From Candidatus Omnitrophota bacterium (GTDB lineage: Bacteria > Omnitrophota > Gorgyraeia > 2-01-FULL-45-10), in the NCBI GenBank assembly GCA_016214245.1, contig JACROW010000083.1, positions 1-5,549 of the forward strand: DNA of 5,549 nucleotides, written 5' to 3'. Below the pieces are notes generated by a model that worked only from the letters and a program-made list of their open reading frames with translations, was not told the origin of the DNA and did not search any database. The translations under genes were made by a program, and so were the position numbers. Shown piece after piece: positions 1 through 5,549 of this stretch. Positions within the stretch are counted from its first letter, which is position 1; every line of letters begins with the position of its first letter.

Positions 1-654
1 TCTGAGTTCGGGATAAACGTCGAGAATAAAAAAGATAACGAAATAGCATTGCAATTAGGGCAGAAGGTTCTGGAAGAATTCGGGAAGCAGGAAGGCGAGC
101 TTGTATTTGTCAAGCGCGCGCCAAAAAAACAGCAGGATATATGGAAGGCCCAGAATATAACCCCGCGCGGGATAGACAGGGAGGTAGTAGAGACGCTAGC
201 GAGGACGCATGAGGGCATGGATCAGGAGTACAAAAATCTGGTCCAGACAACGATGCGGGTTTCCCTGGCTGATGGCTGGGGCGGCTCGATGATCGCGACA
301 GAGCTTTCGGATATATTGTTCGGCTCTCCGCAACCAATAAGGGGCAGGGCCAATCTCGGCGTTCTCAAAGAAGACGAAGTCAATGTGATAATACATGGCC
401 ACGAGCCTACGCTGGCCGATGTTATAATAACTGCCAGTCAGGATAAAGAAATGCTGGAGCTGGCAAAGTCGAGCGGAGCGAAAGGGATAAATATAGCGGG
501 CATATGCTGCACTGCTAACGAAATGCTCGTCAGGCGCGGCCTGCCAGTAGCCGGGAATTCTCTGCAGCAGGAGTTGGCAATATTAACAGGGGCGGTCGAG
601 CTAATGGTGGTGGACATTCCACTTCCATACGAAAGTCATATCAACCTCTTCTAA
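1..654 (+). CDS. acsA: AcsA fragment, middle domain (frame 1, ends at premature stop)
   Basis: This frame is open from the first base of the window, so the true start is upstream; the TTG at 49 is an internal Leu codon, not a start. The 217 visible codons cover the region after the N-terminal B/D-cluster domain: FVKRAPKK, PRGIDREVVE, LADGWGGSMIAT, LGVLKEDEVN, the HGHEP His ligand, GICCTANE, and QQELAILTGAVE. Family similarity stops after MVVDI (about codon 206). The last 11 or so residues before the TAA at 652-654 have no family match and are frame-shifted coding for the FHTKVIST segment. If translated, the product would end without three or more C-cluster ligands and could not build the active site. 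Confidence 0.75.
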   Translation, partial: SEFGINVENKKDNEIALQLGQKVLEEFGKQEGELVFVKRAPKKQQDIWKAQNITPRGIDREVVETLARTHEGMDQEYKNLVQTTMRVSLADGWGGSMIATELSDILFGSPQPIRGRANLGVLKEDEVNVIIHGHEPTLADVIITASQDKEMLELAKSSGAKGINIAGICCTANEMLVRRGLPVAGNSLQQELAILTGAVELMVVDIPLPYESHINLF

Positions 655-1333
655 GGCGTCTCTACCCGGAGTTGAACCAATAGCATTTCACGAGGATAAG
701 GCGCTTGATATTGCAAAGCAAATTATCAAAACGGCAATAGAGAATTACAAGAATCGCGACCCGAAAAGAGTAAATATACCGAAGGAATCGATGGAGCTCG
801 TTGCTGGATTTACAGCGGAGAATATATTTTACCACTTAGGCGGCAAATTCAGGGGCTCATATCGACCTCTGAATGAAAACATTCAAAACGGCAGGATAAG
901 AGGTGTCGCAGGCGTAGTCGGCTGCGACAATCCGAAGATGGGGAGCGGCGCCTATCATGTCGCATTGGTCAAAGAGTTGATTAAAAATGATTGTTTGGTA
1001 ATTCAAACAGGATGTGCGGCAATCGAGTGTGCTAAAGAAGGGTTGTTGAGGCCGGAGACTGCATTTGAGATTGCGGGTGATGGATTGAAAGAGGTCTGTA
1101 AAGCCGTCGGGATACCGCCGGTTCTCCATGTCGGCGCCTGTGTCGATACAGGCAGCCAGCCATTGACGGATTACATAACGAAGGATATCGAAAAGCTCGT
1201 CGGAGGAAAATGGGCATTTATCGAAGACCCTCTTGATGCAGCCCATGCTATGATAGCGCATATAGATAAGAAGAGGAAGGTATTGAAACTGCAGCCGATG
1301 CTCTATACTCAGGCATTTCCGGCTCAGGTGTGA
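605..1333 (+). CDS. acsA: AcsA fragment, C-terminal domain (frame 2)
   Basis: This frame opens after a TAA at 602-604. Family-like sequence begins near 623 with FHTKVISTSSKASLPGVEPIAF, well before the first ATG at 791, so that ATG (in IPKESMEL) is an internal Met rather than a natural start. AAGGA at 783-787 sits 3 to 4 nt before it and might allow weak internal initiation of a 180-residue product; I regard this as chance. Visible family elements are VAGFTAEN, RGSYRPLNENI, RGVAGVVGCDNPK, VIQTGCAAIECAKEGLL, PPVLHVGACVD and GGKWAFIEDP. Directly after GACVD the sequence jumps to T-GSQPLTDY, skipping the NSR...EWMSEKA...TGS stretch of the family. The final 11 residues after KRKVLKL extend beyond the usual end. 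The stop is TGA at 1331-1333. Confidence 0.7.
   Translation, partial: WWWTFHFHTKVISTSSKASLPGVEPIAFHEDKALDIAKQIIKTAIENYKNRDPKRVNIPKESMELVAGFTAENIFYHLGGKFRGSYRPLNENIQNGRIRGVAGVVGCDNPKMGSGAYHVALVKELIKNDCLVIQTGCAAIECAKEGLLRPETAFEIAGDGLKEVCKAVGIPPVLHVGACVDTGSQPLTDYITKDIEKLVGGKWAFIEDPLDAAHAMIAHIDKKRKVLKLQPMLYTQAFPAQV
1326..1330 (+). promoter_or_regulatory. Ribosome binding site for cooF-like gene
   Basis: AGGTG lies inside the last codons of acsA, 9 nt before the ATG at 1340 and only 3 nt before the TTG at 1334. The spacing favours the ATG as the start and suggests translational coupling to the end of acsA. Confidence 0.5.
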
Positions 1334-1339
1334 TTGGGA

Positions 1340-1840
1340 ATGAATCAATCGAAGAAGATATTTTGCGACATAACAAAATGCATTGCATGTAGAACGTGCG
1401 AGCTTGCATGCGCGGTTGAGCACTCGACGACAAAGGACTTATTTTTAGCGATGCTTGAACGGCCGAGGCCGAGGAAGCGCACATTTGTTCATTTCGTAGA
1501 GAGAAATGTCTCGCATTCGATAGCGTGCCAGCACTGTGAAGACGCGCCTTGCATAGAGGCCTGTATGTCGAGTTGCATCAGTAAGGACGAGAAGACGGGA
1601 AAAGTGGACATAGACCGCTCGCGGTGCGTTGCATGTTGGATGTGCGTAATGTCCTGCCCGTTCGGCATAATATCGCGCGAGATTGATGACAAGAATAAAG
1701 CAGTAAAATGCGACCTATGTCCGGATAGAGAATGTCCAGCTTGTGTCGATGCCTGTCCTACGAAGACTCTTTCATATGAAACGAGAGACGAATTTTTAAA
1801 ACGAATAAAAGAAAAAGAAACAGTTTATGCGAAAAAATAA
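1340..1840 (+). CDS. cooF: CooF-type electron-transfer protein with four [4Fe-4S] clusters
   Basis: This 166-residue cytoplasmic iron-sulfur protein of the CooF/HycB/DmsB family passes electrons from CODH to a partner. Four Cys groups are seen: C14-C17-C20-C24 (CIACRTCELAC), C63-C66-C71-C75, C96-C99-C102-C106 (CVACWMCVMSCP) and C124-C127 with C135-C139 (CVDACP). That gives the 16 ligands of the family; C132 is one extra. There is no signal peptide or membrane segment. I chose the ATG at 1340 over the in-frame TTG at 1334 because AGGTG is then 9 nt upstream. It starts 6 nt after acsA and overlaps the next gene by 14 nt. CooF proteins beside a CODH typically accept electrons from its D-cluster; here the adjacent flavoprotein is the likely acceptor. 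The family call is secure; the exact partner is inferred from position. Confidence 0.9.
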   Translation: MNQSKKIFCDITKCIACRTCELACAVEHSTTKDLFLAMLERPRPRKRTFVHFVERNVSHSIACQHCEDAPCIEACMSSCISKDEKTGKVDIDRSRCVACWMCVMSCPFGIISREIDDKNKAVKCDLCPDRECPACVDACPTKTLSYETRDEFLKRIKEKETVYAKK

Positions 1841-3134
1841 TGTTTATGTAATTATAGGAAATTCTGCAAGCGGCCTTGCGGCCATAGAGTCTATTAGACG
1901 CATCGATAAGTCTTCGAAGATAATTAATATTTCCAAAGAGCCGCATCAGCCGTATTCCAGGTGCCTATTGAGTTATTATCTGGCAGGACAATATGACAGG
2001 GATATCCTTTGGATCAGGCCCGATGATTATTACTCGAAATTTGGAGTCGAACCATTATTGAATAAAGCTGTTACAGGAATCGATATTAAGGCCGGAATTG
2101 TAGAGATATCAAACAAGAAGAAGATAGCATTCGATAAATTATTGATAGCAACAGGAGCTTCCGCAAAATCCATCGATATTCCTGGTGCTGATAAAAAGGG
2201 CGTCTTCGTTTTGAGGACGCTCGAAGACGCTGATGGAATATTGAAGATGCTGCCCAACGTTAAAAGGGTCTGTATCCTGGGCGGAGGGCTTATAGGGATG
2301 CGCGCGGCATACGCGCTGAAGAAGCGCGGGACAGCGGTCCACGTTATAGTGAAATCGGACCACATATTCTCCCAGATGCTTGACAGCGAGGCGGCTGACA
2401 TTATGAGGCGGCATCTCGAGGCCAACGGTATTGATATTTCAACCGGATTAGAAGCGAAAGAGATAACGGGTAAGGGCTCTGTTAAGGGTATAGTATTGGA
2501 TGATGGTAATCAACTCGACTGTGAGCTCGTAATAATAGGTAAGGGTGTATCCGCAAATCTTGATATTGTTAAGAGTAAGGTGAAGACCAATGCCGGTATA
2601 TTGGTGGACGAACATCTCGAGACCGATAAAAAAGGCATATATGCCGCAGGCGATGTGGCTCAAGCCTATGACATATTGGAAGAACGAACTAACATGAACC
2701 AGATATGGCCGATAGCTATACGCCAAGGTAAGATCGCAGGATTGAATATGGCGGGCGAGGATACTAAATACGACGGTTCTTACGGAATGAACTCTCTTGA
2801 CTTCTTTGACCTCGCGGTCATGTCATTCGGCCTTGTCAAGCCTAAAGGTGACGAATTTGAAGAGTTGATAGCTATCGATACAAATAGGGTCCTCTATAGA
2901 AAAATTGTCTTAAAAGGTAATAGGATAGTTGGCGGTGTGTTGATAAATGATGTGGAGCGGCACGGTATATTATTGAACTTGGCACTGCAGAAGATCGACA
3001 TAAGCGACATCAAGGATATATTGATCGATGAATATTTTGATTTCGGGAAGGTGATTCCGTTAATAAAGCGGCAATCGAGAAAATTCATAAGGCCAGAGTA
3101 TAGAGACACAGCGGAGGCTTATCAAAATGTCTAA
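1827..3134 (+). CDS. FAD-dependent NAD(P)H oxidoreductase linked to CODH/CooF
   Basis: This 435-residue two-dinucleotide-fold flavoprotein belongs to the pyridine nucleotide-disulfide oxidoreductase superfamily (NADH oxidase / NADH:rubredoxin reductase-like). The N-terminal FAD site is VIIGNSASG (residues 8-16), LLIATGA lies at 105-111, the NAD(P) site is LGGGLIG (151-157), and the second FAD motif is IYAAGDVA (271-278). Residues from about 320 form the C-terminal domain. Cys46 in PYSRCLLSYYLAG lies where NADH oxidases and CoA-disulfide reductases carry their redox Cys. The ATG at 1827 overlaps the end of cooF by 14 nt and has only a weak purine-rich leader, so translation is probably coupled. 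CooS-CooF-flavoprotein sets are known in Carboxydothermus and in acetogenic clostridia, where the flavoprotein is taken to link CO oxidation to NAD(P). That role is inferred here; the choice of NADH or NADPH cannot be read safely. Confidence 0.85.
   Translation: MRKNNVYVIIGNSASGLAAIESIRRIDKSSKIINISKEPHQPYSRCLLSYYLAGQYDRDILWIRPDDYYSKFGVEPLLNKAVTGIDIKAGIVEISNKKKIAFDKLLIATGASAKSIDIPGADKKGVFVLRTLEDADGILKMLPNVKRVCILGGGLIGMRAAYALKKRGTAVHVIVKSDHIFSQMLDSEAADIMRRHLEANGIDISTGLEAKEITGKGSVKGIVLDDGNQLDCELVIIGKGVSANLDIVKSKVKTNAGILVDEHLETDKKGIYAAGDVAQAYDILEERTNMNQIWPIAIRQGKIAGLNMAGEDTKYDGSYGMNSLDFFDLAVMSFGLVKPKGDEFEELIAIDTNRVLYRKIVLKGNRIVGGVLINDVERHGILLNLALQKIDISDIKDILIDEYFDFGKVIPLIKRQSRKFIRPEYRDTAEAYQNV
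3113..3117 (+). promoter_or_regulatory. Strong Shine-Dalgarno for acsB
   Basis: GGAGG sits within the 3' end of the upstream flavoprotein gene, 9 nt before the acsB ATG. It is the best ribosome binding site in the window, fitting the need for abundant ACS, and it fixes the acsB start at 3127. Confidence 0.7.
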
Positions 3135-5322
3135 GATAATAGCCACAAAAGCAATTCGCGGCGCGCATAAGATAGTTCAAAGAGCAAAAGAAGAGCTGAC
3201 AAAGGCGATAGATGAATCGGGCATAGATTCACCAGTAGCATTCCCCGATACAAATTACTATCTGCCGTTCGCATACGCAATGCTCGGGATCAAGGCTCAA
3301 AAGGCAAAGGACCTATTGGAGATATTAAAATATGCCGAATCGTTATTGCCTCCGATTCCATCTGAAAATGTTTGGCTTCCGTATCTTGGCCCAACCCTTG
3401 ACGCAGGCATGGCTACGCTTTTTGCAGAGGAGATAATAGAGGTATTGAAATATTCTCTTGGCAACGCCGTAACGCCAACCAATGACTATTGGGTTGGCTT
3501 CACTACAGACGCAATCCTGCGTGAACAAGGGATAAAGTTGGTTGATGGCAGGATGCCGGGTTTCGCGGCAATAGTCGGTGCTGCACCGACAAACAAAGAA
3601 GCCGTGAGGATAATCCGCGAGCTTCAGGAACGCCGCATTTTAGTTTTCATGTCAGCCACCACGGATGGCAAGTGCATAGCCGAGCAGTTGAATGAGGAAG
3701 GGGTACAGATGGGTTGGGATACTTTTCTAGTGCCGCACGCTAGAGACATATCATCCACCGTATATGCGCTGAATTTCGCGGCCAGAGCTGCTATGACATT
3801 CGGCGGCATAACCCCTAAAGGCATGAAGGAAGCAAAGGAGATATTGCTTTATAATAAAAATAGAGTGCATGCATTCGTCCTCGCACTCGGAGATGTGGAT
3901 GACGAGAAACACGCTACAGCAGCCGGCGCCATCAACTTCGGTTTTCCAGTCGTCGCAGATACAGATATCGACCAGATACTTCCAACCGGGATATGCCGCT
4001 ACGAGCATGTGGTCTCACCTGTTGGTCGCGAGAAGATGGTCGATAAAGCGATAGAGATCCGGGGCTTGAAATTATCGATCGATAAGCCGAATATCCCGGT
4101 GCCATACGGCCCTGCATTTGAAGGCGAACGTGTGAGAAAGCCTCAAACCGCATGCGAGATAGGCGGAAAGTTTTCAAAGGCATTTGAATTTTTAAGACTA
4201 AAGAAATCAGAAGATGTCGAGAATGGAAAAGTTGAGGTGATAGGACCTGAATTGGACGCAGTCCCTGAAGGCGGCGCCATTCCATATGCGATGATCGTAG
4301 ATGTTGCAGGACGAAAGATGCAGCCGGATTTCGAATCAGTTCTCGAGAGGAGATTTCATACTTTTCTTAGCGAGGCGATGGGCATAATGCATACCGGGCA
4401 GCGCGATATGGTATGGATACGCGTAAGTAAAGAGGCACGTAAGGCAGGCCTATTGTTTAAGCATTTCGGGGTCATAATCCATTCGAAGCTCCTTCACGAA
4501 TTCCCGTCGATAGTAGATAAGGCCCAAGTTCAAATATATACAAAATTGGAGGACGTGGAGCGATTGTTGCCAGAGGCATTGAAGGTCTATGATGAAAGAG
4601 ACGCCAGGCTCGCCGGCATGACAGACGAGAGCGTAGATACGTTCTATTCCTGTAAGCTTTGCCAGTCATACGCGCCCACGCACGTTTGCATAATAAGCCC
4701 TGAGAAATTAGGCTTATGCGGTGCATATAATTGGCTTGATGGTAAAGCGGCCTCCGAGATAAATCCGCTTGGCGGGAATGAGCCGATTCCAAAGGGCCAA
4801 TGTCTTGACCAGGTTAAAGGCGAATGGGCGGGCGTCAATGATTATCTATACCAGAAGTCGAACAAGACGATATCGAAGATCAGCATGTACTCAATAATAG
4901 ATTCGCCATCAACGTCCTGTGGATGTTTTGAATGCATATTGGCTGTCATCCCAGAAGCAAATGGTTTGATGGTGGTGAATCGCGGATATTCTGGGATGAC
5001 ACCATGCGGGATGAAATTTACAGTCCTCGCAGGTTCGGTTGGCGGCGGGAATCAGACGCCCGGTTTCATGGGGGTCGGCAGGCTCTATCTGACGAGCAAA
5101 AAATTCGTCCTTACCGAAGGCGGTTTAAAGCGGCTCGTTTGGATGACGAAAGAGCTTAAGGACGCCTTGACGGATAAATTGAAGAAGCGGTGCGAGGAGA
5201 TGGAAGAACCTGACCTCTTCGACAAGATTGCGGATGAGACGATAACGACGGATGCGGCGGAGCTCGCAGAGTATCTGAAGAAGGTGAACCATCCGGCGCT
5301 CTCCATGCCGCCGATTATGTAA
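3127..5322 (+). CDS. acsB: Acetyl-CoA synthase (CODH/ACS complex, bacterial-type AcsB)
   Basis: AcsB joins CO, the methyl group from the corrinoid iron-sulfur protein, and CoA into acetyl-CoA at the Ni-Ni-[4Fe-4S] A-cluster. The protein has 731 residues, close to the 729 of Moorella thermoacetica, so all three domains are present, including the N-terminal CODH-docking domain absent from archaeal CdhC. The cluster cysteines are C509, C512, C521 and C531 (C-x2-C-x8-C-x9-C), and the distal-Ni Cys-Gly-Cys is 598-600. These match Moorella C506/C509/C518/C528 and C595-G-C597 with a constant +3 offset, so no ligand is lost and there is no indel between them. Other conserved blocks are GAYNWLDGKA, CGCFECI, MVVNRGYSGMTP and TPGFMGVGR, and the C-terminus HPALSMPPIM. 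Tyr515 replaces Moorella Phe512, which lines the cluster. The gene overlaps the flavoprotein gene by 8 nt and is followed 9 nt later by acsC. It looks fully functional, in contrast to its CODH partner gene. Confidence 0.97.
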   Translation: MSKIIATKAIRGAHKIVQRAKEELTKAIDESGIDSPVAFPDTNYYLPFAYAMLGIKAQKAKDLLEILKYAESLLPPIPSENVWLPYLGPTLDAGMATLFAEEIIEVLKYSLGNAVTPTNDYWVGFTTDAILREQGIKLVDGRMPGFAAIVGAAPTNKEAVRIIRELQERRILVFMSATTDGKCIAEQLNEEGVQMGWDTFLVPHARDISSTVYALNFAARAAMTFGGITPKGMKEAKEILLYNKNRVHAFVLALGDVDDEKHATAAGAINFGFPVVADTDIDQILPTGICRYEHVVSPVGREKMVDKAIEIRGLKLSIDKPNIPVPYGPAFEGERVRKPQTACEIGGKFSKAFEFLRLKKSEDVENGKVEVIGPELDAVPEGGAIPYAMIVDVAGRKMQPDFESVLERRFHTFLSEAMGIMHTGQRDMVWIRVSKEARKAGLLFKHFGVIIHSKLLHEFPSIVDKAQVQIYTKLEDVERLLPEALKVYDERDARLAGMTDESVDTFYSCKLCQSYAPTHVCIISPEKLGLCGAYNWLDGKAASEINPLGGNEPIPKGQCLDQVKGEWAGVNDYLYQKSNKTISKISMYSIIDSPSTSCGCFECILAVIPEANGLMVVNRGYSGMTPCGMKFTVLAGSVGGGNQTPGFMGVGRLYLTSKKFVLTEGGLKRLVWMTKELKDALTDKLKKRCEEMEEPDLFDKIADETITTDAAELAEYLKKVNHPALSMPPIM
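4944..5001 (+). repeat. Perfect 13-bp inverted repeat inside acsB
   Basis: The arms TGTCATCCCAGAA (4944-4956) and TTCTGGGATGACA (4989-5001) are exact reverse complements separated by 32 nt. They fall in the codons for VIPEANG and GYSGMTP, just after the Cys-Gly-Cys motif. The protein length here equals the family, so nothing has been inserted. In mRNA the arms could form a stable stem; there is no U-tract, so it is not a standard terminator. Confidence 0.8.
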
Positions 5323-5324
5323 GG
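5321..5324 (+). promoter_or_regulatory. Ribosome binding site for acsC
   Basis: AAGG overlaps the acsB stop codon and lies 7 nt before the ATG at 5332, which supports that start and coupling to acsB. Confidence 0.5.
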
Positions 5325-5331
5325 ATAACAT

Positions 5332-5549
5332 ATGGCGCTGTCGGGATTAGACATATATAAGCTGTTGCCGAAGACGAACTGTAAGGAATGCGGATATGCG
5401 ACGTGTCTCGCCTTCGCCATGGCGCTCGCCCAAAAGAAGGTCTCGCTCGACAAGTGTCCGCATGTGACAGCGCAGGCAAGGCTAGCGCTTGAAAGTTCGA
5501 GCCAGCCGCCGATAAAGTTGGTTACGATCGGCACAGGTGAATCTAAATT
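5332..5549 (+). CDS. acsC: Corrinoid iron-sulfur protein large subunit, N-terminus (AcsC), runs off window
   Basis: AcsC, with AcsD, forms the corrinoid iron-sulfur protein that carries the methyl group from methyltetrahydrofolate to AcsB. Only 72 codons are visible. They show the N-terminal [4Fe-4S] domain: MALSGLDIYKLLPKTN followed by C17-x2-C20-G-x3-C25 and C42 (DKCPHV), the four ligands of the cluster used for reductive activation of the cobalt. The start context is typical: the ATG is 9 nt after the acsB stop, with AAGG upstream. The TIM-barrel and cobalamin-binding domains lie beyond the window. The cluster motif and MALxGL...LPKTNCKECG signature make the assignment secure; archaeal CdhE would be the homologous alternative, but the neighbours point to a bacterial acs operon. 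Confidence 0.93.
   Translation, partial: MALSGLDIYKLLPKTNCKECGYATCLAFAMALAQKKVSLDKCPHVTAQARLALESSSQPPIKLVTIGTGESK

Larger units (their letters stand above)
1..1333 (+). pseudogene. acsA: Interrupted CO dehydrogenase catalytic subunit (AcsA/CooS), 5' end outside window
   Basis: The anaerobic Ni-Fe CO dehydrogenase of the CODH/ACS complex reduces CO2 to CO for acetyl-CoA synthesis. The 5' part, with the B- and D-cluster cysteines, lies before the window. Frame 1 (1-654) holds the middle domain: DGWGGSMIAT, the C-cluster His in VIIHGHEP (codon 400-402) and the Cys in GICCTANE (508-510). It then goes out of frame after MVVDI. Frame 2, open from 605 to 1333, resumes at FHTKVIST and carries the C-cluster cysteines in GCDNPK (923-925), TGCAA (1013-1015) and GACVD (1139-1141), ending in the family-like C-terminus GGKWAF...HIDKKRKVLKL. 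By comparison with remembered family sequences, about 13 residues (the QCIMP region) are missing at the frame break and about 60 more are missing in frame after GACVD. Both losses remove active-site residues. The gene is immediately upstream of cooF and acsB, so it is the CODH partner of this ACS. Identity is certain; whether the damage is biological or an assembly error is not. Confidence 0.88.

Noticed and set aside
605..654. Programmed ribosomal frameshift joining the two acsA frames
   Set aside because: No slippery heptamer or pseudoknot is evident in the overlap, and shifting frame would still leave out the QCIMP segment, so coding sequence is missing rather than recoded.
791..1333. Separate 180-residue gene starting at ATG 791
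   Set aside because: AcsA similarity in this frame starts about 165 nt earlier, so it is the tail of a broken gene. The nearby AAGGA is too close and probably chance.
1331..1339. TGA readthrough (or recoded TGA) fusing acsA to cooF, which are in the same frame
   Set aside because: The upstream protein already reaches and passes the family C-terminus, and cooF has its own ATG and Shine-Dalgarno. There is no sign of UGA recoding in the other genes.
857..1423. 188-residue open frame on the minus strand
   Set aside because: It is antisense to acsA and cooF coding sequence, has no recognisable motifs, and spans a gene boundary.
4944..5001. Inverted repeat as a terminator or inserted palindromic mobile element
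   Set aside because: There is no U-rich tail, it lies 320 nt before the acsB stop, and AcsB shows no extra residues there compared with the Moorella protein.
5085..5534. 149-residue open frame on the minus strand
   Set aside because: It is antisense to the acsB end and acsC start, both clearly coding on the + strand; no family match is recognised.

Overview
The window is a piece of a Wood-Ljungdahl (reductive acetyl-CoA) operon. All genes are on the + strand and tightly packed: the 3' part of acsA (CO dehydrogenase catalytic subunit, interrupted), a CooF-type four-cluster ferredoxin, an FAD/NAD(P) oxidoreductase, a complete acsB (acetyl-CoA synthase), and the first 72 codons of acsC (corrinoid iron-sulfur protein large subunit). 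The host is very probably an anaerobic bacterium. AcsB is 731 residues long and carries the N-terminal domain that archaeal CdhC lacks, and the gene set is the bacterial acs type. The ATA-rich, moderate-GC codon use resembles uncultured lineages such as Omnitrophota, but that is only a guess from codon style.

Layout: acsA remnant 1-1333, cooF-like 1340-1840, FAD/NAD(P) oxidoreductase 1827-3134, acsB 3127-5322, acsC from 5332 to the window end. Gaps are 6 and 9 nt and overlaps are 14 and 8 nt, so one polycistronic message is likely. No promoter, terminator, RNA gene, CRISPR array or insertion sequence is visible, and no gene-free stretch approaches 300 bases.

How the genes would work together: AcsA reduces CO2 to CO. 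AcsB condenses CO, the methyl group carried by the AcsC/AcsD corrinoid protein, and CoA into acetyl-CoA. The CooF-like ferredoxin and the flavoprotein form a wire between the CODH clusters and the NAD(P)H pool.

The main surprise is acsA. Compared with the family it has lost two internal pieces. One loss of about 35 nt near 616-628 shifts the frame and removes the Cys that binds the C-cluster (Cys333 in C. hydrogenoformans CODH-II). A second, in-frame loss of about 60 residues near 1148 removes the region with the catalytic Lys (Lys563). As written, the CODH cannot be active, while every downstream gene looks intact, including all A-cluster ligands of AcsB. This is either a real, recent loss of CODH from a kept acetyl-CoA synthase operon or an assembly artefact; the sequence alone cannot decide. 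Smaller points of interest are a perfect 13-bp inverted repeat inside acsB, a Tyr in place of the A-cluster gating Phe, and a possible redox Cys in the flavoprotein.
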